Of a DNA stretch of 9,106 bases, positions 1-6,087 are shown piece after piece. The DNA comes from Hydrogenovibrio sp. UBA650. Its GTDB lineage: Bacteria > Pseudomonadota > Gammaproteobacteria > Thiomicrospirales > Thiomicrospiraceae. Where the stretch lies: positions 1 to 9,106 of the forward strand of contig DBOI01000009.1 of assembly GCA_002299245.1 (NCBI GenBank), read 5' to 3'. The position numbers were made by a program, and so were the translations under genes. Every line of letters starts with the position of its first letter. The first letter of the stretch is position 1. The notes under the pieces are model-generated. The model was not told the DNA's origin and did no database searches. It saw nothing but the letters and a program-made list of their open reading frames with translations.

Positions 1-474
1 AAATCATCAATGCAAGCCCCTAAGTTGACTAAGATTACAATCAACATGGGTGTAGGTGAAGCAATTGGTGATAAAAAAGTTTTAGATAACGCTGTAGCTG
101 ACATGGAAGCAATTACCGGTCAGAAAGTAGTTAAGACTCTAGCGCGTAAGTCAGTTGCTAGCTTTAAGGTCCGCGATGGTTATCCTTTAGGCTGTAAAGT
201 AACTCTACGTGGCGAAAGAATGTATGAGTTCCTGGATCGTCTAATCAATATCGCGCTACCTCGAGTACGTGACTTCCGTGGTGTAAACCCGAAAGCGTTT
301 GATGGTCGTGGAAACTACAACCTAGGCCTTAAAGAGCAAATTATCTTCCCTGAAATCGAGTTTGAAAAAGTTGACAAGATCCGCGGTATGGATATCAACT
401 TCGCTACTACTGCGCAAACTAACGATGAAGCGAAAGCTCTTTTAGAAGCCTTTAACTTTCCGTTTAAGAAATAG
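1..474 (+). CDS. rplE: 50S ribosomal protein L5, 5'-truncated by window edge
   Basis: L5 binds 5S rRNA in the central protuberance of the large subunit and contacts S13 across the inter-subunit bridge. The frame is open from base 1 and gives 157 residues ending at TAG 472-474. Alignment from memory with E. coli L5 (179 residues) puts the first visible residue near position 23, so about 22 residues lie upstream of the window. The internal Met at base 10 matches the conserved Met of the E. coli MQVPR stretch and is not the true start. Conserved family stretches are NMGVGEAI, ARKSVASFK, GCKVTLRGERM, RDFRGVNPKAFDGRGNY and the C-terminal FNFPFKK. It is the first gene seen of the spc cluster; rpsN follows after 9 nt. 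The S8 translational control site that E. coli carries at the rplE start would lie upstream and cannot be assessed here. Confidence 0.97.
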   Translation, partial: KSSMQAPKLTKITINMGVGEAIGDKKVLDNAVADMEAITGQKVVKTLARKSVASFKVRDGYPLGCKVTLRGERMYEFLDRLINIALPRVRDFRGVNPKAFDGRGNYNLGLKEQIIFPEIEFEKVDKIRGMDINFATTAQTNDEAKALLEAFNFPFKK

Positions 475-483
475 AGGTTTCTA

Positions 484-789
484 ATGGCTAAGCAATCAAT
501 GAAACAACGCGAAATTAAGCGTGCAAAGACAGTGGCAAAATATGCTGCTAAGCGTGCAGAGCTTAAAGCGATCATCGCTGATGAGTCGATCGAGTTCGGT
601 GAGCGTATGGAAGCAGTGGATAAGCTGAACAAGCTACCACGTAATGCATCTCCAGTACGTCAACAGAATCGTTGTCGTTTGACAGGTCGTCCACACGGCG
701 TTTATAGAAAGTTTGGGTTGTCACGTAACATGCTACGTCAGTTAGCAATGAACGGTGATGTTCCTGGTTTAAGAAAAGCAAGTTGGTAA
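484..789 (+). CDS. rpsN: 30S ribosomal protein S14, zinc-independent long type
   Basis: S14 is a late-assembling protein of the 30S head that contacts 3'-domain 16S rRNA. The product has 101 residues, the same as E. coli S14, and starts MAKQSMKQRE. The C-terminal half carries the family core RQQNRCRLTGRPHG and ends GLRKASW. There are no paired CXXC motifs, so this is the long, zinc-free (C-minus) form and not the short zinc-ribbon form of about 61 residues. The start is supported by AGAGG at 473-477, which overlaps the rplE stop. rpsH follows after 12 nt. Nothing is unusual for the family. Confidence 0.98.
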   Translation: MAKQSMKQREIKRAKTVAKYAAKRAELKAIIADESIEFGERMEAVDKLNKLPRNASPVRQQNRCRLTGRPHGVYRKFGLSRNMLRQLAMNGDVPGLRKASW

Positions 790-801
790 GGATAAATATC
801 T

Positions 802-1197
802 ATGAGTATGTCTGATCCAATCGCTGATATGCTAACACGCATCCGTAACGGTCAAATGGCTGGTCACGCGAACGTTGTTATTCCTTCTTCAAAAGTAAAA
901 GTAGCCGTTGCGAAAGTACTTGAGTCTGAAGGTTATATCTCTGCATACAGCATTAATGAGAACAGTGGTAAGTCTGAATTGTCAGTAGACCTTAAATATT
1001 TTGATGGTAAGCCGGTAATCGATATGATTAAGCGTGTTAGCCGTCCAGGTCTTCGTGTTTACAAGAACAAAGATGAGTTGCCAAAAGTAATTGGTGGTCT
1101 TGGGATCGCTGTAATTTCAACATCAAAAGGTATTATGACTGACCGCGATGCTCGCCAAGCTGGTATCGGTGGTGAAGTTGTTTGCTACGTAGCATAA
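802..1197 (+). CDS. rpsH: 30S ribosomal protein S8
   Basis: S8 is a primary binder of the 16S rRNA central domain and, in E. coli, the translational repressor of the spc operon. The product has 131 residues (E. coli 130). It has the N-terminal DPIADMLTRIRNG helix, the central RVSRPGLRVYK and the C-terminal GLGIAVISTSKGIMTD and GGEVVCYVA stretches that form the RNA-binding fold. The start is ATG 802 with AAGGA at 788-792, nine bases upstream and overlapping the rpsN stop. A second ATG lies two codons in (808), as in E. coli, where the first is used. rplF follows after 10 nt. Autoregulation is inferred from family knowledge; its mRNA target is not in the window. Confidence 0.98.
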   Translation: MSMSDPIADMLTRIRNGQMAGHANVVIPSSKVKVAVAKVLESEGYISAYSINENSGKSELSVDLKYFDGKPVIDMIKRVSRPGLRVYKNKDELPKVIGGLGIAVISTSKGIMTDRDARQAGIGGEVVCYVA

Positions 1198-1207
1198 GGA
1201 ATCAATT

Positions 1208-1741
1208 ATGTCTAGAATTGCAAAGGCTCCAGTTAGCCTACCTGCAGGTGTTGAAGTATCAATCAATGGTTCTTCAGTAACTGTTAAAGGCGCTAAAGCT
1301 TCACTAACTAAAGAGTTTAACTCTTGTGTTGAAGTTAAGAATGACGCTGGCGTAGTTACTTGTGCTCCTGTAGAAGGTGCTGAAAACGGTTGGGCACACG
1401 CTGGTACAGTGCGTGCAATCATTAACAACATGGTTGTTGGTGTTACTGACGGTTTTGAGAAAAAGCTAGAATTAGTTGGTGTTGGTTACCGTGCTAAAGC
1501 TGCTGGTAAGAAAGTAGACCTTACTTTAGGTTTTTCTCACCCAGTTGCGCATGAGCTTCCGGAAGGTATTACTGTGGAAACTCCATCTAACACTGAAATC
1601 GTTGTAAAAGGCGCTGATAAGCAGCTTGTTGGTCAAGTTGCTGCAGAAATTCGCGCGTATCGTCCACCAGAGCCTTATAAAGGTAAGGGTGTTAAGTACG
1701 CTGATGAGCGCATTTTACGTAAAGAAGCTAAGAAGAAATAG
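1208..1741 (+). CDS. rplF: 50S ribosomal protein L6
   Basis: L6 lies at the base of the L7/L12 stalk near the sarcin-ricin loop and factor-binding site. The product has 177 residues, identical in length to E. coli L6. It shows the usual two repeated alpha/beta domains: the first runs from SRIAKAPVSLPAGVEV to about residue 82, the second from KLELVGVGYRA to the end. The C-terminal signature RPPEPYKGKGVKYADE is present, with a basic tail KEAKKK. The start is ATG 1208 with AAGGA at 1196-1200, overlapping the rpsH stop. rplR follows after 12 nt. Confidence 0.98.
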   Translation: MSRIAKAPVSLPAGVEVSINGSSVTVKGAKASLTKEFNSCVEVKNDAGVVTCAPVEGAENGWAHAGTVRAIINNMVVGVTDGFEKKLELVGVGYRAKAAGKKVDLTLGFSHPVAHELPEGITVETPSNTEIVVKGADKQLVGQVAAEIRAYRPPEPYKGKGVKYADERILRKEAKKK

Positions 1742-1753
1742 GGCGGAATCGAT

Positions 1754-2107
1754 ATGGATAAGAAAACAGCCCGTCTTCGTAGAGCTAAGAGAACTCGTGC
1801 AAAAATTAATGAGCAAAAAATGCCTCGTCTGTGTGTACACCGTACATCTCAGCACATCTATGCTCAGCTAATCTCAGCAACTGGTTCAGAAGTTATCGCT
1901 TCAAGCTCTACTGTACAAGCGGACGTTAAAAAAGAAATTAGTAACACGGGTAACAAAGATGCTGCAGCTATCGTTGGTAAGGTAATTGCCGAAAAAGCAA
2001 AAGCTGCTGGGATTACTGCGGTTGCTTTCGATCGTTCAGGTTTTAAATACCACGGTCGTGTCCAACAATTAGCAGAATCAGCCCGTGAAAACGGTCTTGA
2101 ATTTTAA
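1754..2107 (+). CDS. rplR: 50S ribosomal protein L18
   Basis: L18 binds 5S rRNA together with L5 and helps dock it into the central protuberance. The product has 117 residues, as in E. coli. The N-terminal 22 residues are very basic (KKTARLRRAKRTRAK), the usual flexible RNA-binding tail. Conserved core stretches are RLCVHRTSQHIYAQ, the VGKVIAEKAKAAGI helix, VAFDRSGFKYHGRV and the C-terminal ARENGLEF. The SD is less canonical than its neighbours: a GGGCGGA stretch at 1741-1747 just after the rplF stop. Translational coupling to rplF is plausible given the 12-nt gap. Other open frames overlapping 1626-1871 lack family resemblance. Confidence 0.98.
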   Translation: MDKKTARLRRAKRTRAKINEQKMPRLCVHRTSQHIYAQLISATGSEVIASSSTVQADVKKEISNTGNKDAAAIVGKVIAEKAKAAGITAVAFDRSGFKYHGRVQQLAESARENGLEF

Positions 2108-2121
2108 TAGAAGGATTAAGT

Positions 2122-2631
2122 ATGTCTTCACATGAATTACAAGACGGACAAGATGGTTTAATTGAAAAATTGGTAAACGTACGCCGTGTTGCAAAAGTTG
2201 TAAAAGGTGGTCGTGTATTTGGTTTCTCAGCACTAGCAGTAGTTGGTGATGGTGAAGGTAAAGTTGGTTACGGTAGCGGTAAAGCTAACGAAGTACCAGT
2301 AGCGATCAAAAAAGCAATGGAAAAAGCGCGTCGTAATATGAAAGACGTTCACCTGGATAACGGTACTATCCAGTACCCTATCAACTTCAAGCAAGGTGCA
2401 GCTAACATTGTTATGCTGCCTGCTTCTGAAGGTACCGGTGTTATCGCTGGTGGTGCTATGCGTGCTGTTCTAGAAGCGGCAGGTGTTAAAGACGTACTTT
2501 CTAAGTGTGTTGGTACAACACGCCCAGTTAACGTTGTTCGTTCTACGGTTAATGCACTAACAGGTATGTCTAGTCCTGATTATATTGCAGCTAAGCGTGG
2601 TAAAACAGTTGATCAAATTTTAGGTGAGTAA
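2122..2631 (+). CDS. rpsE: 30S ribosomal protein S5
   Basis: S5 sits at the mRNA entry side of the 30S body next to S4 and influences decoding fidelity and helicase activity. The product has 169 residues (E. coli 167). The N-terminal double-stranded-RNA-binding-like domain includes VKGGRVFGF (about residues 27-35), the loop where spectinomycin-resistance changes map in other bacteria; it looks wild type. The C-terminal domain carries PASEGTGVIAGGAMRAVLE, NVVRSTVNAL and the closing AAKRGKTVDQILGE. The start is ATG 2122 with AAGGA at 2111-2115. The stop (TAA 2629-2631) is one base from the rpmD start, so coupling is likely. Confidence 0.98.
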   Translation: MSSHELQDGQDGLIEKLVNVRRVAKVVKGGRVFGFSALAVVGDGEGKVGYGSGKANEVPVAIKKAMEKARRNMKDVHLDNGTIQYPINFKQGAANIVMLPASEGTGVIAGGAMRAVLEAAGVKDVLSKCVGTTRPVNVVRSTVNALTGMSSPDYIAAKRGKTVDQILGE

Positions 2632-2632
2632 G

Positions 2633-2821
2633 ATGTCAGATAACAAAACTCTTAAAGTGACATTGGTAAAGAGCACTATTGGTCGTTTACCAAATCACAA
2701 AGCGTGTGTATCTGGTCTTGGTCTAAGAAAGATGCACCAAACAGTAAACGTTATTGATACTCCTGAAAATCGTGGAATGATCAATAAAGTTTCCTATTTG
2801 CTTAAGGTAGAGGAAGCATAA
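2633..2821 (+). CDS. rpmD: 50S ribosomal protein L30
   Basis: L30 is a small protein of the large subunit that binds 23S rRNA domain II. The product from ATG 2633 has 62 residues, three more than E. coli L30 (59), with the extra residues at the N-terminus (MSDNKTLKVTLVKS). The family core is clear: IGRLPNHKACVSGLGLRKMHQTV and DTPENRGMINKVSYLLKVEE. I chose ATG 2633 over the in-frame GTG at 2624 because AGGTGAG at 2622-2628 is positioned as its SD, while the GTG would overlap rpsE by 8 nt and has no SD. One base separates it from rpsE and one from rplO, so these three genes are tightly coupled. Confidence 0.96.
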   Translation: MSDNKTLKVTLVKSTIGRLPNHKACVSGLGLRKMHQTVNVIDTPENRGMINKVSYLLKVEEA

Positions 2822-2822
2822 G

Positions 2823-3257
2823 ATGCAATTAAATACTCTAAGCCCAGCAGAAGGTTCTAAATCTTCAAGAAAGCGTGTAGGTCGTGGTCAAGGTTCTGGA
2901 TGGGGTAAGATGGGTGGCCGTGGTCACAAGGGTCTTAAGTCTCGTTCAGGCGGTAAGCCAAAAGTAGGTTTCGAAGGTGGTCAGATGCCACTGCAGAGAA
3001 GACTACCAAAAATTGGTTTTACTTCTCGAAAAGCCGCTTACACAACTGAAATTCGCCTAGATGTATTAGCAAAAGTTGATGCAGATATTATCGATATTGC
3101 AGCGTTAAAAGCAGCTGATATCATCGGTGAAAAATACACAACTGTTAAAGTGATTAACTCTGGTGAAATCACTAAGGCAGTTAAGATTCAAGGTATCAAA
3201 GCTACAGCTGGTGCCAAAGCAGCAATTGAAGCTGCAGGTGGATCTGTAGAAGCTTAA
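2823..3257 (+). CDS. rplO: 50S ribosomal protein L15
   Basis: L15 is a late-assembly protein of the large subunit whose glycine- and arginine-rich N-terminal arm runs deep into 23S rRNA. The product has 144 residues, as in E. coli. It starts MQLNTLSPAEGSK, followed by the Gly/Arg/Lys-rich arm (about residues 18-45, with GRGQGSGWGK and GGRGHKG), then GFEGGQMPLQRRLPK and FTSRKAAYTTEIRL. A compact C-terminal domain ends AAIEAAGGSVEA. The SD AGGA (2811-2814) lies inside the end of rpmD. secY follows after 4 nt, the usual order, so membrane insertion capacity is made from the same mRNA. Confidence 0.97.
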   Translation: MQLNTLSPAEGSKSSRKRVGRGQGSGWGKMGGRGHKGLKSRSGGKPKVGFEGGQMPLQRRLPKIGFTSRKAAYTTEIRLDVLAKVDADIIDIAALKAADIIGEKYTTVKVINSGEITKAVKIQGIKATAGAKAAIEAAGGSVEA

Positions 3258-3261
3258 TATT

Positions 3262-4569
3262 ATGAACAGTTCTATTGCATCAAGTATGGCGGATCTGCGA
3301 AGCAAAATCTTTTTTGTTTTGGGTGCCATTATCGTATATCGATTAGGTACTCATATTCCAGTACCGTCAATTGATCCAGTCGCCTTAGCGGCAATGTTCG
3401 AACAGCAAAAGGGCACCATCCTGGACATGTTTAACATGTTCTCAGGGGGTGCCCTTGAGCGTTTATCGATCTTTGCCCTTGGTATCATGCCTTATATCTC
3501 GGCTTCCATCATTATGCAGTTATTAACGGTGGTTTCACCAACGTTGGAACAGCTTAAGAAAGAAGGCGAGCAGGGGCGTCGTAAAATCACTCAGTACACT
3601 CGTTACGGTACTGTTGTGCTTGCGACCTTCCAAGGTTTAGGTGTGGCGATTGCACTGGAGTCACAGAATGTTAATGGTATGTCCGTAGTTATTGATCCGG
3701 GTCTGATGTTTAAGATCACGGCAGTAATTACACTAGTAACTGGTACTGTCTTCCTGATGTGGTTGGGTGAGCAGATTACTGAACGCGGAATTGGTAATGG
3801 TATCTCTTTGATTATCTTTGCCGGTATCGTGGCAGGTTTGCCTTCAGCATTGGGTGGTACTTTCGAACAAGTTAATACGGGTGCGATGCACGCCATCACA
3901 GTGTTTATTTTATTGGCACTGGTTGCAGCAGTAATTGCATTTGTTGTCTTCGTTGAACGCGGGCAACGTCGTATTCCTGTTCACTATGCACAAAAGATGC
4001 GTGGTCGTAAGTTATATGGTGGTCAAGAGTCACATCTACCACTTAAACTTAATATGGCTGGAGTGATTCCTCCCATCTTTGCTTCGAGCATTATCCTTTT
4101 CCCGGCTTCACTAGGGGGTTGGTTTGGTTCTGCCGAAGGTCTAGGATGGTTGAAGGACATTGCTACGACAATGTCACCAGGTCAGCCACTGTATATTCTC
4201 TTTTATGCATTAGCGATTATCTTTTTCTGTTTCTTCTATACAGCGATTGTTTTCAATCCAAAAGATACAGCAGATAATCTTAGAAAATCAGGTGCCTACT
4301 TGCCAGGTATTCGTCCGGGTGCGCAAACAGCAAGACACATCGACAGCATTATGGGTCGTCTAACTCTAGCTGGTGCGATTTACATCACTGCGGTTTGTTT
4401 ACTACCTGAATTCCTGATTTTATATTGGAATGTTCCATTTTATTTTGGTGGAACTTCACTACTGATCATCGTGATCGTGGTCATGGATTTCATGACGGCC
4501 GTCCAAGCTCAAATGCAATCTCAGCAATATGAAAGCATGATGAAGAAGGCAAAACTCAAGGGCAAATAA
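3262..4569 (+). CDS. secY: Preprotein translocase channel subunit SecY
   Basis: SecY is the pore-forming subunit of the SecYEG translocon in the inner membrane; it passes unfolded preproteins driven by SecA or the ribosome. The product has 435 residues (E. coli 443) with the expected ten hydrophobic segments, the first at about residues 13-33 and the last two around 360-410. Signatures seen include NMFSGGALERLSIFALGIMPYISAS (TM2 region), KKEGEQGRRKITQYTRYGT, LGEQITERGIGNGIS and FNPKDTADNLRKSGAYLPGIRPG. The basic cytosolic loop ERGQRRIPVHYAQKMRGRK, used for ribosome and SecA binding, is present. The N-terminus is about 7 residues shorter than in E. coli; an in-frame TAG at 3247-3249 rules out a longer one. 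The SD is weak (TAGAAG around 3247-3252, inside rplO), suggesting coupled translation. An inner ATG at 3286 lacks an SD and would cut into the conserved start. Confidence 0.98.
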   Translation: MNSSIASSMADLRSKIFFVLGAIIVYRLGTHIPVPSIDPVALAAMFEQQKGTILDMFNMFSGGALERLSIFALGIMPYISASIIMQLLTVVSPTLEQLKKEGEQGRRKITQYTRYGTVVLATFQGLGVAIALESQNVNGMSVVIDPGLMFKITAVITLVTGTVFLMWLGEQITERGIGNGISLIIFAGIVAGLPSALGGTFEQVNTGAMHAITVFILLALVAAVIAFVVFVERGQRRIPVHYAQKMRGRKLYGGQESHLPLKLNMAGVIPPIFASSIILFPASLGGWFGSAEGLGWLKDIATTMSPGQPLYILFYALAIIFFCFFYTAIVFNPKDTADNLRKSGAYLPGIRPGAQTARHIDSIMGRLTLAGAIYITAVCLLPEFLILYWNVPFYFGGTSLLIIVIVVMDFMTAVQAQMQSQQYESMMKKAKLKGK

Positions 4570-4602
4570 ATCTACCTGATTTATATCTAGTATTTGAAAT
4601 GT

Positions 4603-4627
4603 AAAACGTGTATAATTGCGCGTTTTT
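4603..4627 (+). promoter_or_regulatory. Hairpin with T run between secY and rpsM (possible attenuator or terminator)
   Basis: Bases 4603-4612 pair with 4617-4626 around a TAAT loop: AAAACGTGTA against TGCGCGTTTT, ten pairs including two G.T wobbles, followed by a further T and then C. An A-run, a short GC-containing stem and a T-run resemble a weak intrinsic terminator. The wobbles pair only in RNA read from the + strand. Only three pairs are G-C, so termination would be partial at best. Function is inferred. Confidence 0.4.
4611..4616 (+). promoter_or_regulatory. Candidate -10 box of a secondary alpha-operon promoter
   Basis: A perfect TATAAT lies 41 nt upstream of the rpsM ATG, followed by the G+C-rich TGCGCG. 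No good -35 is seen at 16-18 nt: the hexamer at 17-nt spacing is TAGTAT, and a nearby TTGAAA at 4594-4599 is only 11 nt away, too close. TG lies directly next to the box without the single spacer base of an extended -10. A start near 4623-4629 would give a leader of about 28-34 nt. E. coli has a weak promoter in the comparable place. The call rests on the -10 alone. Confidence 0.4.
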
Positions 4628-4644
4628 CAGTAGATGGAATTAAT

Positions 4645-4650
4645 AGGGAG
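4645..4650 (+). promoter_or_regulatory. Ribosome binding site that fixes the rpsM start
   Basis: AGGGAG lies six bases upstream of ATG 4657. The same frame is open upstream to a TTG at 4594, which would add 21 residues, but that start has no SD, overlaps the hairpin and promoter box, and adds residues absent from S13. Confidence 0.8.
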
Positions 4651-4656
4651 CGCAAA

Positions 4657-5013
4657 ATGGCTCGTATTGCCGGCGTAAACATTCCAGTAAACAAGCACAT
4701 TGTTATTGGATTGACTTCAATCTACGGTGTTGGTTCGACAACTGCGCAGAAAATTTGTGCAGATTCAAAAATCGATCCAGCCACGAAGGTTCGAGAGCTA
4801 ACTGAAGATCAGTTAGAAAAGCTTCGTTCAGAAGTGACAAAGTACAAAATTGAAGGTGATCTTCGCCGTGAAGTGTCTATGAACATCAAGCGTTTGATGG
4901 ATATGGGGTGCTATCGTGGTATTCGTCACCGTCGTAGTCTGCCATTGCGTGGACAACGTACCAAAACTAATGCACGTACTCGTAAAGGTCCTGTAAGACC
5001 TATTAAACGATAA
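4657..5013 (+). CDS. rpsM: 30S ribosomal protein S13
   Basis: S13 is in the 30S head; it contacts L5 across the subunit bridge and its C-terminal tail reaches the P-site tRNA. The product from ATG 4657 has 118 residues, as in E. coli. It begins MARIAGVNIP, has the helix-hairpin-helix-like SIYGVGSTTAQKI (about residues 22-34), then EGDLRREVSMNIKRL and GCYRGIRHRRSLPLRGQRTKTNART, ending in the basic KGPVRPIKR tail. It opens the alpha operon and is preceded by an 87-nt gap without rpmJ. The short leader has no room for the S4-binding pseudoknot known upstream of E. coli rpsM, so autoregulation by S4 of that kind is not supported here. Confidence 0.98.
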   Translation: MARIAGVNIPVNKHIVIGLTSIYGVGSTTAQKICADSKIDPATKVRELTEDQLEKLRSEVTKYKIEGDLRREVSMNIKRLMDMGCYRGIRHRRSLPLRGQRTKTNARTRKGPVRPIKR

Positions 5014-5027
5014 TGCATAATTGCGAG
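5014..5027 (+). promoter_or_regulatory. TATAAT-like box upstream of rpsK, repeating the one upstream of rpsM
   Basis: TGCATAATTGCGAG directly follows the rpsM stop and matches TGTATAATTGCGCG at 4609-4622 in 12 of 14 positions. It may be a weak internal promoter (CATAAT -10) or a chance resemblance. No convincing -35 is visible, and the weak rpsK SD overlaps its end. Confidence 0.2.
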
Positions 5028-5035
5028 ATTTAGAT

Positions 5036-5425
5036 ATGGCAAAAGCAAATACACGTGTTAAAAAGAAATCAAAACAGGTGGTAACGGATGCAGTTGCACA
5101 CGTTCACGCTAGTTTTAACAACACAATTGTAACTATCACAGACCGTCAAGGTAACGCACTGTGCTGGGCAACTTCAGGTGGAAGCGGTTTCCGTGGTTCT
5201 CGTAAGAGTACTCCGTTCGCTGCACAGGTTGCTGCAGAGAGAGCTGGTCAGATGGCTCACGACTATGGTGTTAAGAACATGGAAGTAATGGTTAAGGGAC
5301 CTGGTCCTGGCCGTGATTCTGCAGTTCGTGGTTTACATAGTGCAGGATTCAAGATTACATCTATCTCTGATGTAACTCCAATTCCTCACAATGGTTGCCG
5401 TCCACCTAAGAAACGTCGCGTTTAA
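5036..5425 (+). CDS. rpsK: 30S ribosomal protein S11
   Basis: S11 forms part of the 30S platform near the E site and contacts mRNA upstream of the start codon. The product from ATG 5036 has 129 residues, the same as E. coli S11. Nearly invariant stretches are HASFNNTIVTITDRQGNAL, GGSGFRGSRKSTPFAAQVAAE, MVKGPGPGRDSAVRGL and the C-terminal DVTPIPHNGCRPPKKRRV. The in-frame TTG at 5021 would add five residues (MRDLD) not found in S11 and is rejected. The SD is poor (GCGAGA at 5023-5028), so translation is probably coupled to rpsM, 22 nt upstream. Confidence 0.97.
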   Translation: MAKANTRVKKKSKQVVTDAVAHVHASFNNTIVTITDRQGNALCWATSGGSGFRGSRKSTPFAAQVAAERAGQMAHDYGVKNMEVMVKGPGPGRDSAVRGLHSAGFKITSISDVTPIPHNGCRPPKKRRV

Positions 5426-5439
5426 TATTTGAGGTTAAC

Positions 5440-6060
5440 ATGGCTAGATATATTGGTCCAAAATGTAAACTTGCTCGTCGTGAAGGTACAGATCTATTCT
5501 TAAAGAGCGGTGTTCGCAGCATCGAATCTAAGTGTAAGATTGATCAACTACCTGGTCAGCACGGTGCAGGTCGTAAGCGTGTAACCGAATATGGCTTACA
5601 GCTTCGTGAAAAACAAAAAGTTCGTCGTATGTACGGCGTACTAGAGAAAAAGTTCCGTCTTTACTATAAAGAAGCGGATCGTCGTAAAGGTTCAACTGGT
5701 GTGAATCTACTGCAAATTCTTGAGAGCCGTCTAGATAACGTTGTTTATCGTATGGGGTTCGCTTCAACTCGTTCTGAAGCGCGTCAACTGGTTTCTCATA
5801 AAGCAATTATGGTAAACGGCCAGTCAGTAAACATTCCATCCTACGAAATTAATGTAGGTGATGTTGTTTCTGTTAGAGAGAAGTCTCGTAATCAGACTCG
5901 TATTGCAAGTGCACTAGAACTTAATGCACAGGCAGGAACTGTTAGTTGGGTTGAAGTTAACAAATCTGCTTTTGAAGGTACATTTAAAAATGTTCCTGAT
6001 CGTTCAGATCTATCGGCAGATATTTCAGAAAACCTAATTGTAGAGCTTTACTCTAAGTAA
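5440..6060 (+). CDS. rpsD: 30S ribosomal protein S4
   Basis: S4 is a primary 16S rRNA binder that nucleates 5'-domain assembly, forms the mRNA entry pore with S5 and, in E. coli, represses the alpha operon. The product has 206 residues, as in E. coli. It begins MARYIGPKCKLARREGTDLFL; only two cysteines (9 and 32) are in the N-terminal part, so this is the zinc-free form. The S4 RNA-binding domain covers about residues 96-160 with RLDNVVYRMGFASTRSEARQLV and HKAIMVNGQ. The C-terminus is DRSDLSADISENLIVELYSK. The start is supported by GAGGT at 5431-5435. The regulatory role is known for the family; no matching mRNA target is visible here. Confidence 0.98.
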   Translation: MARYIGPKCKLARREGTDLFLKSGVRSIESKCKIDQLPGQHGAGRKRVTEYGLQLREKQKVRRMYGVLEKKFRLYYKEADRRKGSTGVNLLQILESRLDNVVYRMGFASTRSEARQLVSHKAIMVNGQSVNIPSYEINVGDVVSVREKSRNQTRIASALELNAQAGTVSWVEVNKSAFEGTFKNVPDRSDLSADISENLIVELYSK

Positions 6061-6071
6061 TCTTTTTTAAT

Positions 6072-6077
6072 AAGGAG
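6072..6077 (+). promoter_or_regulatory. Strong ribosome binding site of rpoA
   Basis: AAGGAG ends ten bases before ATG 6088 and is the best SD match among the genes here. It sits in a 27-nt A/T-rich spacer, so rpoA can be loaded independently of rpsD. Confidence 0.75.
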
Positions 6078-6087
6078 ACAACTTCAA

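Noticed and set aside
315..632. Minus-strand open frame of about 105 codons across rplE and rpsN
   Set aside because: It lies entirely opposite two certain genes and shows no recognisable protein features; likewise the other minus-strand frames over 1123-1431, 3603-3899, 5528-5806 and 8688-8921.
1626..1871. Plus-strand open frame overlapping the end of rplF and start of rplR
   Set aside because: It is a frame-shifted shadow of the two real genes.
2624..2632. GTG start for L30 three codons upstream
   Set aside because: It overlaps rpsE and has no SD, whereas ATG 2633 has AGGTGAG at the right distance.
4594..4656. In-frame upstream extension of S13 (TTG start) with a CKTC stretch that faintly recalls the CxxC of L36
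   Set aside because: Only 21 codons, no SD, no L36 core, and it runs straight into rpsM. The true S13 start with AGGGAG is at 4657.
5021..5035. TTG start for S11 five codons upstream
   Set aside because: The added residues MRDLD are not part of S11, and MAKA at 5036 matches the family start and length.
6041..6068. TAGAG/CTCTA hairpin followed by six T between rpsD and rpoA
   Set aside because: The stem is only 5 bp and the T run is separated from it by seven bases; rpoA would be cut off, so it is unlikely to be a terminator.
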